In this document: positions 13,130 to 21,281 of the stretch, in pieces
Position numbering within the stretch: position 1 is the first letter of the stretch
Layout: each line of letters starts with the position of its first letter
DNA from: a virus
IMG/VR virus record: IMGVR_UViG_3300048583_000208
Coordinates: 1 to 22,949 of that record
Direction: 5' to 3' (one strand)
DNA length: 22,949 nt
Program-made: the position numbers and the translations under genes
The notes under the pieces: model-generated
The model's database searches: none
Told to the model about the DNA's origin: nothing
Seen by the model: only the letters and a program-made list of their open reading frames with translations

Positions 13130-13646
13130 TGGAAGAACAATTAATAACATTTGAAACAGCTAAATTAGCTAAACAAAAAGGATTTAATGAACTAGTATTT
13201 TTTTTTATGAAATAAGTACTGATGTTAGGCCAACAAATGAAAATTGTCCACAATATAATATAGATAATGGACAAGATTATGAAGGTTGGTCGTACTACAA
13301 TAACGATACAGATAAATTTTCAATTTCTGCACCCACACAATCATTACTTCAAAAATGGTTGAGAGAAAAACATAATATAATAGCTCATGCAAATCCTATG
13401 GATTGTGAAGGAGAACTTTATTATATATATGAAATAGTTATAATAGCTTTTGAAGAAAAGAAACTTAAATATGAAGTTATCAGTAAAGTAAATGATGCTT
13501 TTGATTATTCAGAACAACAGATTGAAGGTAATTATTTAAACAATGAGAAATTTAAAGAACATCTAGTACTTTATTCTGGTGGAAAAGCTTACGAAGAAGC
13601 ATTAGAGAAAGGACTATTTGAAGCACTTAAATTAATTAAATTATGA
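13129..13646 (+). CDS. Conserved-type phage protein, frame broken at a T9 run
   Basis: The reading frame opens at an ATG overlapping the polymerase stop (EEQLITFETAKLAKQKGFNE), meets nine T residues at 13198-13206, and then ends at a TAA three codons later. The -1 frame from 13206 continues without a stop to 13646 (YEISTDVRPTNENC, then SAPTQSLLQKWLREKHNI, then YEEALEKGLFEALKLIK). ETAKLAKEKGF at the start, APTQSLLQKWLRE in the middle and EALEKGL.EALKLI at the end are, from memory, parts of one small protein found widely in Bacteroidota phages, so I read a single gene of about 172 residues. The break may be a lost base in the homopolymer, a real mutation, or -1 slippage on T-TTT-TTT. Function is unknown. 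The end overlaps the kinase start by 4 bases. Confidence 0.7.
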
Positions 13647-14518
13647 TAATAGCAATTTCAGGAAAAATAGGATCAGGAAAAGATACTATAGGAAAAATAA
13701 TACAATATTGTATTTGTATGTCTAATTTATTAAAAGAAGATCCTGAATTTAATTGGGAAAAAGAATATGATACAACAGCATATACAGAAAAAGATTTTAA
13801 TGAATGGTTATATTGTGGATATAGTGAACATGAATTTAATGATTGGCAAGTTAAAAAATTTGCATCTAAACTTAAACAAATTGTATCTATACTTACAGGA
13901 ATACCTGTTGAAGATTTAGAAGAACAAGAAGTTAAAGATAGAGTATTAGGAAAAGAATGGGAAAGAATGAGTTTGATAAATACCCAATTAGTAAGTATTA
14001 TGTTACAAAAATGGTATTGGACTGATCTAGAAGCTTACAGTTTTGAGTATGATGTTAAACCTAGACAACCAATACTAAAATCTGAAATATTTACAGTTCG
14101 TAAATTACTTCAAGAAATAGTTACAGATGGAATTAGAGAAGTTATTCATGCTGATATATGGGTTAATGCTTTATTTGCTGATTATAAAGATATCCCTTAT
14201 CAAGAAGGTACAACTCCTGAAAATCTTAGATGGGTACACGATGAAAATTATCCTAATTGGATTATTACTGATATGAGATTTCCTAATGAATTAAAAGCTG
14301 TTAAAGATAGGGGTGGTATTACTATTAGAGTTAATAGACCTATTAAAGAAAATCAAGATAATACTTTAGCATTTATAAATAAAACAGATGTATTTCACCC
14401 TTCTGAAACAGCACTTGATAATGCTGAATTTGATTATGCAATAGAAAATAATGAAACAATAGATGAACTTATACAAAAAGTAAAAACAATTTTAACAAAA
14501 GAAAAAATAATATGGTGA
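13643..14518 (+). CDS. Deoxynucleoside monophosphate kinase (T4 gp1-like)
   Basis: This enzyme would phosphorylate dNMPs to dNDPs for phage DNA synthesis in the host cytoplasm. A P-loop (GKIGSGKDT, residues 7-15) opens the protein. The stretch FTVRKLLQEIVTDGIREVI (about 150-168) and DIWVNAL (171-177) correspond to the substrate-binding region of phage dNMP kinases, as do WIITDMRFPNE (206-216) and HPSETALD (252-259). The length of 291 aa is somewhat above T4 gp1, with an acidic insert near residues 30-65. It directly follows the polymerase block in a coupled series, starting 4 bases before the upstream stop and overlapping the next gene by 7 bases. The P-loop and the conserved Arg/Asp positions appear intact. 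Confidence 0.85.
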   Translation: MIIAISGKIGSGKDTIGKIIQYCICMSNLLKEDPEFNWEKEYDTTAYTEKDFNEWLYCGYSEHEFNDWQVKKFASKLKQIVSILTGIPVEDLEEQEVKDRVLGKEWERMSLINTQLVSIMLQKWYWTDLEAYSFEYDVKPRQPILKSEIFTVRKLLQEIVTDGIREVIHADIWVNALFADYKDIPYQEGTTPENLRWVHDENYPNWIITDMRFPNELKAVKDRGGITIRVNRPIKENQDNTLAFINKTDVFHPSETALDNAEFDYAIENNETIDELIQKVKTILTKEKIIW

Positions 14519-14739
14519 ATTTTAATCCTAATAGAATAGCAACAAAACTAGAAGCAGAAAACGAACCATTAGAAGCAGTAACTTATTTATTTAATGAGTT
14601 ACAGAATTATGGTTTAAAAGAACAAAATAAAGCTTTGTTTCGTTTAAGAGAAATGCTTCTTAATCAAAGAAAAGAAATGATAGCAAGTAATCAACTTAAT
14701 ATGGAGGCTTTAGAAGCATCTATTAAAGAAATAGAATAA
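14512..14739 (+). CDS. Small helical hypothetical protein, 75 aa
   Basis: The family is not recognised. The protein is almost entirely helical and charged (AVTYLFNELQNYGLKEQNK; LFRLREMLLNQRKEMI; MEALEASIKEIE), with possible coiled-coil pairing. It overlaps the kinase gene by 7 bases, so it probably belongs to the same translated series. The next gene starts 5 bases on. Confidence 0.7.
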   Translation: MVNFNPNRIATKLEAENEPLEAVTYLFNELQNYGLKEQNKALFRLREMLLNQRKEMIASNQLNMEALEASIKEIE

Positions 14740-14744
14740 TAAGT

Positions 14745-15005
14745 ATGAAACATGTGGATTATAAAGCAATAGTATGGATGAGACTACATTTAACAGATGA
14801 AGCAGATTTAGATCAAATTAAACATTTGTTGGAAAATACACAAGACCCAGACACTATAATTGATCCAGAATTAGGATTTGATTGGTTTGAAGTAATACTA
14901 GAAACAGAAGAATTTGTACCAGTAGAAGATAATGATGGGCAATCTACAATAGAATTATACCAAGATGGTAATTTAATTTATACTAATAAAACAAATGATG
15001 GATAA
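14745..15005 (+). CDS. Small acidic phage hypothetical protein, 86 aa
   Basis: The protein is acidic and soluble, with an opening YKAIVWMRLHLTDEADLDQI and a closing QSTIELYQDGNLIYTN. This two-part pattern resembles small hypothetical proteins I associate with Bacteroidota phages, with no known function. Its end overlaps the helicase start by 11 bases. No catalytic residue set is apparent. Confidence 0.7.
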   Translation: MKHVDYKAIVWMRLHLTDEADLDQIKHLLENTQDPDTIIDPELGFDWFEVILETEEFVPVEDNDGQSTIELYQDGNLIYTNKTNDG

Positions 15006-16245
15006 TATAAGCGAGATAAAATCGAGAATACAGGGGGAATGTGCTGATGCTTGGTTTGCAAATAATTTCAAAGGTACTTTTGAATTAGCTACTGGTGTAG
15101 GTAAAACATTTGCTGCATTAACTAGTACTCTAAGATACTATAACTATATAAAAGAAAATAGTACTGAGCTAAATGATAGAAAATTGAAACTATTAATATT
15201 AGCTGAAGTAAAGCAAAGAGAAAAAACTATAATGTTGGATATAAATAAGTATAATACAATACACGGTATTTACTTTGAAGACTTTATAGAAGTAGAATTT
15301 GCTTGTTATCAATCTGCATATAAATGGGAAAACAGACACTTTGATATAGTTGTAGCAGATGAAATACATGATTCACTTAGTATGGAATACAGCAAATTTT
15401 ATACTAATAATACCTACAATGGTATAATTGGATTAAGTGCTACAATTGATAGATTAGCTAAAGTAGGAGAAGCAGATGAAAGTAATATAACTAAAGGAAT
15501 GTTAATTGATGCTATTGCTCCTGTAGTCTATAAATTAAAGCAATCTAAAGCAGTTGAATATGGAATTATAGCTCCTTTTGAGCTAATTGTATATTTTGAA
15601 CAGTTAGATGATGTAGTTAAATATGTAGCAGCAGGAAGTAAAAAGAAACCTTTTACACAAACTGAAAGAGCAGCATATGATTATTATGATAGTCAATTTA
15701 AAAGGGCATTGTTTATACAAGATCCTAAAATAAAAGACTTTCAGATAATGAATACTACTAGAAGAAGGGCTAATGTTTTATTTAAGAAAAGATCTAAAAT
15801 AACTGTTTGTAGAGATATATTAGAACAATTCAAGAATAAAAGAACATTAGTTTTTGGCAATGATTTAGATAGTCTATTACAGATTACTCCTAATGTTGTG
15901 TGTTCTAGATATACAGATAAAGAAAATAAGAAGATAGAAGAAGATTTTAATAATGGACTAAGTAACACTATAGGAAGTTTTAAACAACTTAAACAAGGTG
16001 CTAATTTATCTAATATTAATTTTGCTATTTTACATTCTTATTACTCCAAACAAAAAGATTTTATTCAAAGAGTAGGAAGAATAATAAGAGCAGAAGAAGG
16101 AAAAACATCTTTAGTAATAGCATTATGTACTAGTGGAACACAAGAAGAAAGTTGGTTAAATAAAATGACTCAACATTCTGACATTACTCCTACTTTTGTA
16201 TATGGATTTGAAAATCTAATAGCAATTTTAAAAGAAAAACTATGA
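14995..16245 (+). CDS. Superfamily 2 helicase (DEIH-box type)
   Basis: This is an ATP-driven helicase or translocase of superfamily 2, probably acting on phage DNA during replication or repair. Motif I is ATGVGKT (residues 32-38), motif II ADEIHD (121-126), motif III LSAT (147-150) and motif VI QRVGRIIR (357-364). KRTLVFGND (281-289) begins the second RecA-like domain. The length of 416 aa is compact, with no extra DNA-binding or nuclease domain, as in phage UvsW/RAD25-type helicases. Two starts are possible (ATG at 14995 and 14998). Both overlap the preceding gene. The stop overlaps the next start by 4 bases. All helicase motifs look intact. Confidence 0.93.
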   Translation: MMDNISEIKSRIQGECADAWFANNFKGTFELATGVGKTFAALTSTLRYYNYIKENSTELNDRKLKLLILAEVKQREKTIMLDINKYNTIHGIYFEDFIEVEFACYQSAYKWENRHFDIVVADEIHDSLSMEYSKFYTNNTYNGIIGLSATIDRLAKVGEADESNITKGMLIDAIAPVVYKLKQSKAVEYGIIAPFELIVYFEQLDDVVKYVAAGSKKKPFTQTERAAYDYYDSQFKRALFIQDPKIKDFQIMNTTRRRANVLFKKRSKITVCRDILEQFKNKRTLVFGNDLDSLLQITPNVVCSRYTDKENKKIEEDFNNGLSNTIGSFKQLKQGANLSNINFAILHSYYSKQKDFIQRVGRIIRAEEGKTSLVIALCTSGTQEESWLNKMTQHSDITPTFVYGFENLIAILKEKL

Positions 16246-16784
16246 AAATACTCATTGATAGTGAAACATTAAAATTAACAGGATTAACTCCTACTGAGTA
16301 TTACATACTTGCAAATCTTATTAACGGAGTAGTTACTTATGATTTTTATGAGACATTAGTTAAAAAAGGATATTTAATAAGAGAAACTCCAACTAGTAAA
16401 CCAATACTTACTGAAAAGAGTTGGATTCTATTTGATAAATCTCCTGAAACTGAGTTCTCTAAATTTGTAGAAAAATATAGAGATATATTCAATGTTAAAT
16501 TTGGAGCAATAGGTGATGATACACTATGTAATAATAGAATGATTAAGTTTTTCCATAAGTATTCAGAGTTTTCAGATAAAGAACTTATACTAAATGCTAC
16601 TAAATTATATGTAGCAGAGCAGAGTAAATCTAATTATAAGTACTTAATACAAGCAGATAATTTTATATTAAAAAACGATAATGGAGTTGAAGTTAGTAAA
16701 CTTGCTACTTATTGCAAACAATGTAAAAAATCTTCTTTTAATGTTTCTGGAAACACAGACGAATTAGGAACTATAAATGTATGA
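16242..16784 (+). CDS. Putative replication organiser / helicase-loader-like protein, 180 aa
   Basis: The N-terminal part (LTPTEYYILANLINGVVTYD and FYETLVKKGYLI, about residues 15-48) fits a winged helix-turn-helix. The middle (NNRMIKFFHKYSEFSDKELI, about 97-116) and SNYKYLIQADNFIL (about 134-147) resemble the helical C-terminal part of phage replisome-organiser or DnaD-like proteins, and a KQCKK tail follows. Such proteins bind origin DNA and help load the helicase. The position two genes upstream of a DnaB-like helicase supports the role. The assignment is by fold-level resemblance and context only. It could be an ordinary DNA-binding regulator. It is coupled to both neighbours by short overlaps. 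Confidence 0.5.
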   Translation: MKILIDSETLKLTGLTPTEYYILANLINGVVTYDFYETLVKKGYLIRETPTSKPILTEKSWILFDKSPETEFSKFVEKYRDIFNVKFGAIGDDTLCNNRMIKFFHKYSEFSDKELILNATKLYVAEQSKSNYKYLIQADNFILKNDNGVEVSKLATYCKQCKKSSFNVSGNTDELGTINV

Positions 16785-16992
16785 AAAAATGAACAAGCAA
16801 CAAACTTTAGATACTATACTAATAACCAAAACAGTAAGAGAAATAAGATATGCTAAAGACTTACTAGTTAATGAAATAAAACAATCAATAGTAGACTTTG
16901 AACAAAGTACTGGTTTATTAGTACAAGAGATAGAAGTTACTAGTATGCTAGAAAGAATAGAAGTAAAAGTTAAAACTTCTCAGATTATATGA
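16777..16992 (+). CDS. Small hypothetical protein, 71 aa
   Basis: The family is not recognised. The protein has a helical body (TKTVREIRYAKDLLVNEIKQ) and a strand-like C-terminus (VQEIEVTSMLERIEVKVKTS). Starts at 16777 (8-base overlap with the previous gene) or 16789 are possible. The second follows ATGTATGAAAAA, an A-rich leader. The stop overlaps the DnaB-like gene start by 4 bases. Confidence 0.65.
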   Translation: MYEKMNKQQTLDTILITKTVREIRYAKDLLVNEIKQSIVDFEQSTGLLVQEIEVTSMLERIEVKVKTSQII

Positions 16993-18221
16993 ATAAAGAT
17001 AGTGGTAGTCTTTTTAACATTGTTTTAGATCAAATAAAAGCAAATCAAATTAGGAGAAGGGAAGGAAAGATAATAGCTATTCCTTTCCCTTTTCCTAGAT
17101 TTTCTGTTTATACACCAGGAATACAAAAAGGTAGGTATATAATAGTGACGGCTAATAGTAAAGTAGGTAAATCTAAGATAACTGATTTTGTATTTGTTTA
17201 TAATCCAATAGACTTTATTATAAACAATCCAGAAGCAGGGCTAGATATTAAAACAGATTATTTTTCTTTAGAGATAAGTAAATTTGAGAAAATAAAACAA
17301 TATGTTTCTTTTAAGCTATTTGTGAAATTTGGTATTATATTAAGTGAAGAAGAAATAGATAGTATTTATAATAGATACATATTGGAAGATGATGTTTTAA
17401 AAAAGATAGAATCATTAGATTTAGAAGTAATAGAATTTGAAAAGAGAGTTAATTTTATAGATACTATAAGGAATCCTTTTGGTATTTATAAACATGTGAT
17501 GGATTATCATGAAAAGAATGGAGTGTATTTAGACAGAGATAGTAAAGTAATACCATTAGAACAAATTAAAAATTCGGATAAAGAGATAAGTCGTCAGGCT
17601 CAATCTCATATCCATGTTTACAAAGCAAATAACGAAAATCTTTTTTATCAAGTTATAACAGATCACGTAGCTCTGTTACAACAAGAAGATAAAGATACTG
17701 ACCAGAGACAAACAATAGGTAGATTTAGTTCTAATTATTGTATTAAAATGAGAGATAGATGGGCAAGCATTGTTATCAATGTACAACAGCAGGCTGCACA
17801 ACAAGAAGGTGCAGATGCTATTAAATTATCTATGACTAAACCAAGTGCAAATGGATTAGGCATAAATAAAAATACACAACAAGATTGTGATATGATATTA
17901 GGATTATATGCTCCTATTAGATATCAAAAATTAGATTACAAAGGATATAATTTAGCACATGAAGGGTTACAAATGTTACCTTTATATGACAATCATAGAG
18001 AATTTTTTACAATACTAAATAGAAGGGGCGGAGCAGCAGCTAGTACACAATTGTTTTTCTTAGGACAAAGTTGTTTTTTTAAAGAATTACCATATCCAAA
18101 TGACAATGCAAATATGATAAAGGTTAATGACCTTATTAGACAGGCTCGATTAGTAAAAGAGCATAGTTCTAAAGAGATAGATGTAGAAGAAGATCAACAA
18201 ACACAATTATTTGAAGAATAA
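16989..18221 (+). CDS. dnaB: DnaB-like replicative helicase (superfamily 4)
   Basis: This is the likely fork helicase. A RecA-type core is recognisable: Walker A TANSKVGKSK (about 54-63), the family-typical YFSLEIS (91-97, with the catalytic Glu at 95), the Walker B-like strand VITDHVALL (222-230), and the downstream DQRQTIGRFSSNYCIKMRD and ASIVINVQQQA (259-269) with the Gln cluster of DnaB motif H3. The first Gly of the Walker A consensus is replaced by Ala, which is tolerated in some members. No separate N-terminal primase-binding domain is evident, as in other phage DnaB-like proteins. A long insert (about residues 105-205) separates the Glu motif from Walker B. The next gene begins directly after the stop. 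Confidence 0.85.
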   Translation: MNKDSGSLFNIVLDQIKANQIRRREGKIIAIPFPFPRFSVYTPGIQKGRYIIVTANSKVGKSKITDFVFVYNPIDFIINNPEAGLDIKTDYFSLEISKFEKIKQYVSFKLFVKFGIILSEEEIDSIYNRYILEDDVLKKIESLDLEVIEFEKRVNFIDTIRNPFGIYKHVMDYHEKNGVYLDRDSKVIPLEQIKNSDKEISRQAQSHIHVYKANNENLFYQVITDHVALLQQEDKDTDQRQTIGRFSSNYCIKMRDRWASIVINVQQQAAQQEGADAIKLSMTKPSANGLGINKNTQQDCDMILGLYAPIRYQKLDYKGYNLAHEGLQMLPLYDNHREFFTILNRRGGAAASTQLFFLGQSCFFKELPYPNDNANMIKVNDLIRQARLVKEHSSKEIDVEEDQQTQLFEE

Positions 18222-19031
18222 ATGGGCTACTCAGCACTAATAGTAGGAGAATCAGGTAGTGGTAAATCCACTAGTTTACAGTCTATGGTAACAGATAGAA
18301 ATGATGCATTTATTATAAATGTATTTGATAAAGAGTTACCTTTTAGAAATAAGATAAAGAAAATTATACTTCAAAGACCTGATGGGTTGGAGAATGAAAA
18401 TATACCAGATGCAAAAATATACGGAAAAATACTAGAAGCAGTAAAAGGAAATGAAGATGCAAGAATACTAGTTAGTGAAGATTCTGTAATTATTAAGAAC
18501 TTTATTGAATATATAAATAAAGAAAGACCAGAGATAAAAAAAATAGTCATAGATGATTGGCAATATGCTTCTGCTAGTTATTATATGAAAAAAGCAAACG
18601 CTAAAGGATATGATAAATTTACGAAGATGGCCAAAGATATTTGGGATGTCGGGCGTTCAGCTAAAGGACTACGAGAAGATTTAATAATTTATTTATTTTC
18701 TCACCTTGAAGAATTTAGAGATTCAGACAATATAAGACGTGTAAAGGCCAAAACATTGGGAAAAATGGTGGATAATGCTATTACCTTGGAGGGAATGTTT
18801 ACAACTGTTTTGTACGCTGAAACGGAAATTACAAGCGAAAAAAAGGTGCGTCATTACTTTAGAACCGTAACTTCGGGGTATGATACATGCAAAAGTCCTG
18901 TTGGAATGTTCGACAATGAAAAAATTCCAAATAATTTGCAGCTAGTTGATGATAGTATCAGAAAATTTTATTACCTTAGCAGTGTGAATCACGAACCACA
19001 ACAAACTGATTCCATTAAACCTAAAAATTAA
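18222..19031 (+). CDS. P-loop ATPase, Sak4/AAA-type phage recombination-replication factor
   Basis: The Walker A motif GESGSGKST (residues 9-17) and Walker B motif IVIDDWQ (108-114) are clear, within an AAA/RecA-like fold as seen in phage Sak4-type ATPases, which work with single-strand annealing or ssDNA-binding proteins. A later segment (LREDLIIYLFSHLEE and KAKTLGKMVDNAI) fits the usual sensor and closing part of this family. Base use changes inside the gene: from about 18618 (residue 133) to about 18960, codons ending in G or C (GTG, ACG, TCG, GGG) become common, while the 5' part is AGA/ATA/CTA-rich like the neighbours. This suggests a recombination junction in the gene. It starts one base after the helicase stop, and 4 bases separate it from the next gene. 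Confidence 0.8.
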   Translation: MGYSALIVGESGSGKSTSLQSMVTDRNDAFIINVFDKELPFRNKIKKIILQRPDGLENENIPDAKIYGKILEAVKGNEDARILVSEDSVIIKNFIEYINKERPEIKKIVIDDWQYASASYYMKKANAKGYDKFTKMAKDIWDVGRSAKGLREDLIIYLFSHLEEFRDSDNIRRVKAKTLGKMVDNAITLEGMFTTVLYAETEITSEKKVRHYFRTVTSGYDTCKSPVGMFDNEKIPNNLQLVDDSIRKFYYLSSVNHEPQQTDSIKPKN

Positions 19032-19035
19032 CAAA

Positions 19036-19389
19036 ATGTCAGAACAAAAATTTCAAGTTTCAGCCAAAAAAATCCTTTCACTATTAGATGAAGGATATGT
19101 ACGCTTAACTAAACAAGAAGCAGAAGAAGGATCAGGAAAAAGCATCCAAAGCTGGTTAAAAGAACAAAGTAACGGTGCAATTAAAACTGCTGCTGATGTA
19201 AAGGCAATCTTTGAACACCCACAACTTAAAGGTAAGAAAACTAAAGGTTATACCCGTAAGATGACTGGGAGTAAAAAAGAAGCTGCTTTCGTTCTTATAG
19301 ACGATGTTGAACCAGAAGTTGTTACTAATGCAGAAGCAGAAGTTGTAGCCAGTGTAAGTTCTACAATGACAGCAGATAGCTTTTTGTAA
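19036..19389 (+). CDS. Hypothetical protein, 117 aa
   Basis: The family is not recognised. The N-terminal half is helical (KKILSLLDEGYVRLTKQEAE), followed by a basic strand-turn region (QLKGKKTKGYTRKMTGSKKE) and an Ala/Glu/Val-rich tail ending in TADSFL. A short hydrophobic acidic tail could bind a partner protein, but this is only a suggestion. It is the last gene before a perfect terminator hairpin, so it closes the helicase/ATPase unit. Its composition is intermediate between the two halves of the preceding ATPase gene. Confidence 0.7.
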   Translation: MSEQKFQVSAKKILSLLDEGYVRLTKQEAEEGSGKSIQSWLKEQSNGAIKTAADVKAIFEHPQLKGKKTKGYTRKMTGSKKEAAFVLIDDVEPEVVTNAEAEVVASVSSTMTADSFL

Positions 19390-19407
19390 ATCACCAACCA
19401 AATAAAG

Positions 19408-19438
19408 AACTGACTAGTTAATTCTAGTCAGTTTTTTT
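19408..19438 (+). terminator. Rho-independent terminator
   Basis: A perfect 10-bp stem (AACTGACTAG at 19408-19417 with CTAGTCAGTT at 19424-19433) has a 6-base loop and runs into seven T residues. It closes the replication unit ending at 19389 and separates it from the gene at 19481. Confidence 0.9.
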
Positions 19439-19480
19439 ATACTCTTTAAAATCGTAAAATTAAACTAAAAACAAGAAAAA

Positions 19481-20314
19481 ATGGCAGTAGAAGGATCAAG
19501 TAATGATAGTATCTCTAGAAAAAGATTCGTAGGAACAGAGAATTTTTGTGTAGATGTAGTTAATCCTACAACTTTAGAAAAAGCAAATTCTTATGGATAT
19601 AACTTTAAAGAAGCTCCTAAATATGTAGAGGAAAGAGAATCAGATGGTACTAAATATCTAAGTTGTAGAATAGACTTTTATCTTAATAACAGACCTGCGG
19701 AAGGAGAAGAAAAGATAACTGTTATACATTCTATATATATAGAGAATAGAGCAGTAGTTACTAAAGATGGTAGCAAAAATCAATATACAAATGAGTATGG
19801 TCAGTTTGCTTATCTTGAAGACCCACAAAATTTACCAGAAAATATGTCATGGTTTAAAACTGATGGTGTAAGAAAGGCAGCAAAGGGAGAAGAAGCATTA
19901 GTAGAATTTATTAGAAGTTTTGCTAATGTAAATAAGAATCAAAAATGTTATTTAGAAACTATTCCTAATTTCTTTAAAGGAGAGTTTAAAGAACTAAATG
20001 ATATAGTAGCTGACTATCCAAATAACAAAGTTAAAATTAACTTAGTTATTAAAAGAGTAACAGACCCAGAGAAAAATACAGAAAATTTCTATCAGTCTAC
20101 TTTCCGTAAGGTAGAAAGACCATATAGTAAAGACATGCAGTATATGAAAAAGGCAATAGAAGAATATCAAGAAAATTCTCCTAGTTCAAGCAATATTATA
20201 TTTGCAGAATATCCATACATACTTAAAGAATTTACTGGAGTAGAACCTACAATAACTGCAACTAATATAGAAGCACCATTTGGAGGAACAACAGGAGCAG
20301 CATCAGCATGGTAA
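19481..20314 (+). CDS. Putative phage ssDNA-binding protein, 277 aa
   Basis: The features fit a family found in several phages and often annotated as single-stranded DNA-binding or recombination-associated: an early FVGTENFCVDVVNPTTLEKA (about residues 16-35); a strand-rich core with YLSCRIDFYLNNR; KNQYTNEYGQFAYL (about 98-111); and WFKTDGVRKAAKGEEAL (about 124-140) followed by a long helical segment. The extreme C-terminus (APFGGTTGAASAW) is Gly/Ala-rich, not the acidic tail of bacterial SSB. The placement directly before the primase gene fits a replication-fork role. The identification comes from pattern memory, so the function is tentative. The primase ATG begins one base after the stop. 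Confidence 0.5.
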   Translation: MAVEGSSNDSISRKRFVGTENFCVDVVNPTTLEKANSYGYNFKEAPKYVEERESDGTKYLSCRIDFYLNNRPAEGEEKITVIHSIYIENRAVVTKDGSKNQYTNEYGQFAYLEDPQNLPENMSWFKTDGVRKAAKGEEALVEFIRSFANVNKNQKCYLETIPNFFKGEFKELNDIVADYPNNKVKINLVIKRVTDPEKNTENFYQSTFRKVERPYSKDMQYMKKAIEEYQENSPSSSNIIFAEYPYILKEFTGVEPTITATNIEAPFGGTTGAASAW

Positions 20315-20315
20315 A

Positions 20316-21266
20316 ATGATTGATTCTCAAAGAAACATATCATTAGAAGAAATTCTTAGTGTAGTTTCCGAAGAAGAAATATTTAAATACTATACTGGTT
20401 TATCTCCTAATGAGCAGCATCGCTCTCCTTTAAGAGATTACATTTTAATAAACGGGGTAAAGAACACAGACTTTACCCCGTCTTTTATTTATGGAAATAA
20501 ATATGGGAAATGGCGATTTAGAGACTTTGGATTAGGAATAGGTGGAGATTGTGTAGAGTATGTTAAAATAAAATTCTCTTTAAATTATCCATCTGCACTT
20601 AATAAAATAGCAGATGATTTTAACATAATACAAACTAATACTATCACTACTGCTCCTGTCCAAGAGAGTACTATAAAAGATACTAAAATAGAAGTTAGGA
20701 TAATATCATGGAACAAACATAATTTAAAATATTGGTATGATTATGGTATAAGTAAGCAAACTTTACAATACTATAATGTACACCCTATTTCACATTATTG
20801 GATAAATGGAAGAAGATTTGTTACGGAGTCTTCTTATTGTTATTTATTAGACAATAATGTTATAAAAATACTCAATTTAAACAATAAAAAATTCAAATGG
20901 GTAGGAAATTTTAAGTCTGGTACGTTTGAAGGGTACTCGCAAATACCTGAAAAAAATGAGTTATTAATAATAACCAAGAGTCTCAAAGATGTTATGGTTT
21001 TATATGAACTAGGCTATGTGTCAATAGCACCGACTACCGAGACTTACCAAATCCCCCCGTCTTTTTTATCTCGCTTGCAAACTAAGTTTAGAAATATCAT
21101 ATTCTTTTATGATAATGATATAGCAGGGTTACGAGAAATGGACAAGTATAAAGACTATCCATATATATTTATCCCATTTAATGTAAAAGATATCTCTGAT
21201 TATTCTAAAAATAGAGGTATATTAGAAGCACAAGAATTAATGAAGTGGTTACTTCATAAAACCTAA
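20316..21266 (+). CDS. Toprim-domain DNA primase-like protein, 316 aa
   Basis: This would be the phage primase making RNA primers at the fork. The N-terminal part (HRSPLRDY, then TDFTPSF at about 51-57, WRFRDFGLGIGGDC at about 66-79) has the spacing and phrases of the primase zinc-binding region, but the zinc cysteines are largely absent. The C-terminal toprim region has LLIITKSLKDVMVLYELGY (about 216-234), FFYDNDIAGL (about 263-272, with the D-x-D pair) and NVKDISDY (about 289-296). The usual first toprim Glu is not obvious, and the motif reads TKSLKD. The ATG at 20316 follows the previous stop by one base; an in-frame upstream ATG at 20280 would overlap the previous gene and is unlikely. 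A perfect terminator-like hairpin lies inside the gene (20452-20481). Confidence 0.75.
   Translation: MIDSQRNISLEEILSVVSEEEIFKYYTGLSPNEQHRSPLRDYILINGVKNTDFTPSFIYGNKYGKWRFRDFGLGIGGDCVEYVKIKFSLNYPSALNKIADDFNIIQTNTITTAPVQESTIKDTKIEVRIISWNKHNLKYWYDYGISKQTLQYYNVHPISHYWINGRRFVTESSYCYLLDNNVIKILNLNNKKFKWVGNFKSGTFEGYSQIPEKNELLIITKSLKDVMVLYELGYVSIAPTTETYQIPPSFLSRLQTKFRNIIFFYDNDIAGLREMDKYKDYPYIFIPFNVKDISDYSKNRGILEAQELMKWLLHKT
20452..20486 (+). terminator. Terminator-like hairpin inside the primase gene
   Basis: A perfect 11-bp stem (ACGGGGTAAAG at 20452-20462 with CTTTACCCCGT at 20471-20481) has an 8-base loop and is followed by CTTTT. It lies about 140 bases into the primase coding sequence, so it may attenuate transcription, act in RNA stability, or be a chance product of the codons. 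Confidence 0.5.
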
Positions 21267-21281
21267 AAAAAAATAAAAATC

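Noticed and set aside
13359-13646. A separate gene starting at the TTG at 13359
   Set aside because: The same frame is open from 13206 and carries conserved-type text upstream of 13359 (SAPTQSLLQKW), so the TTG is internal to the frame-broken gene.
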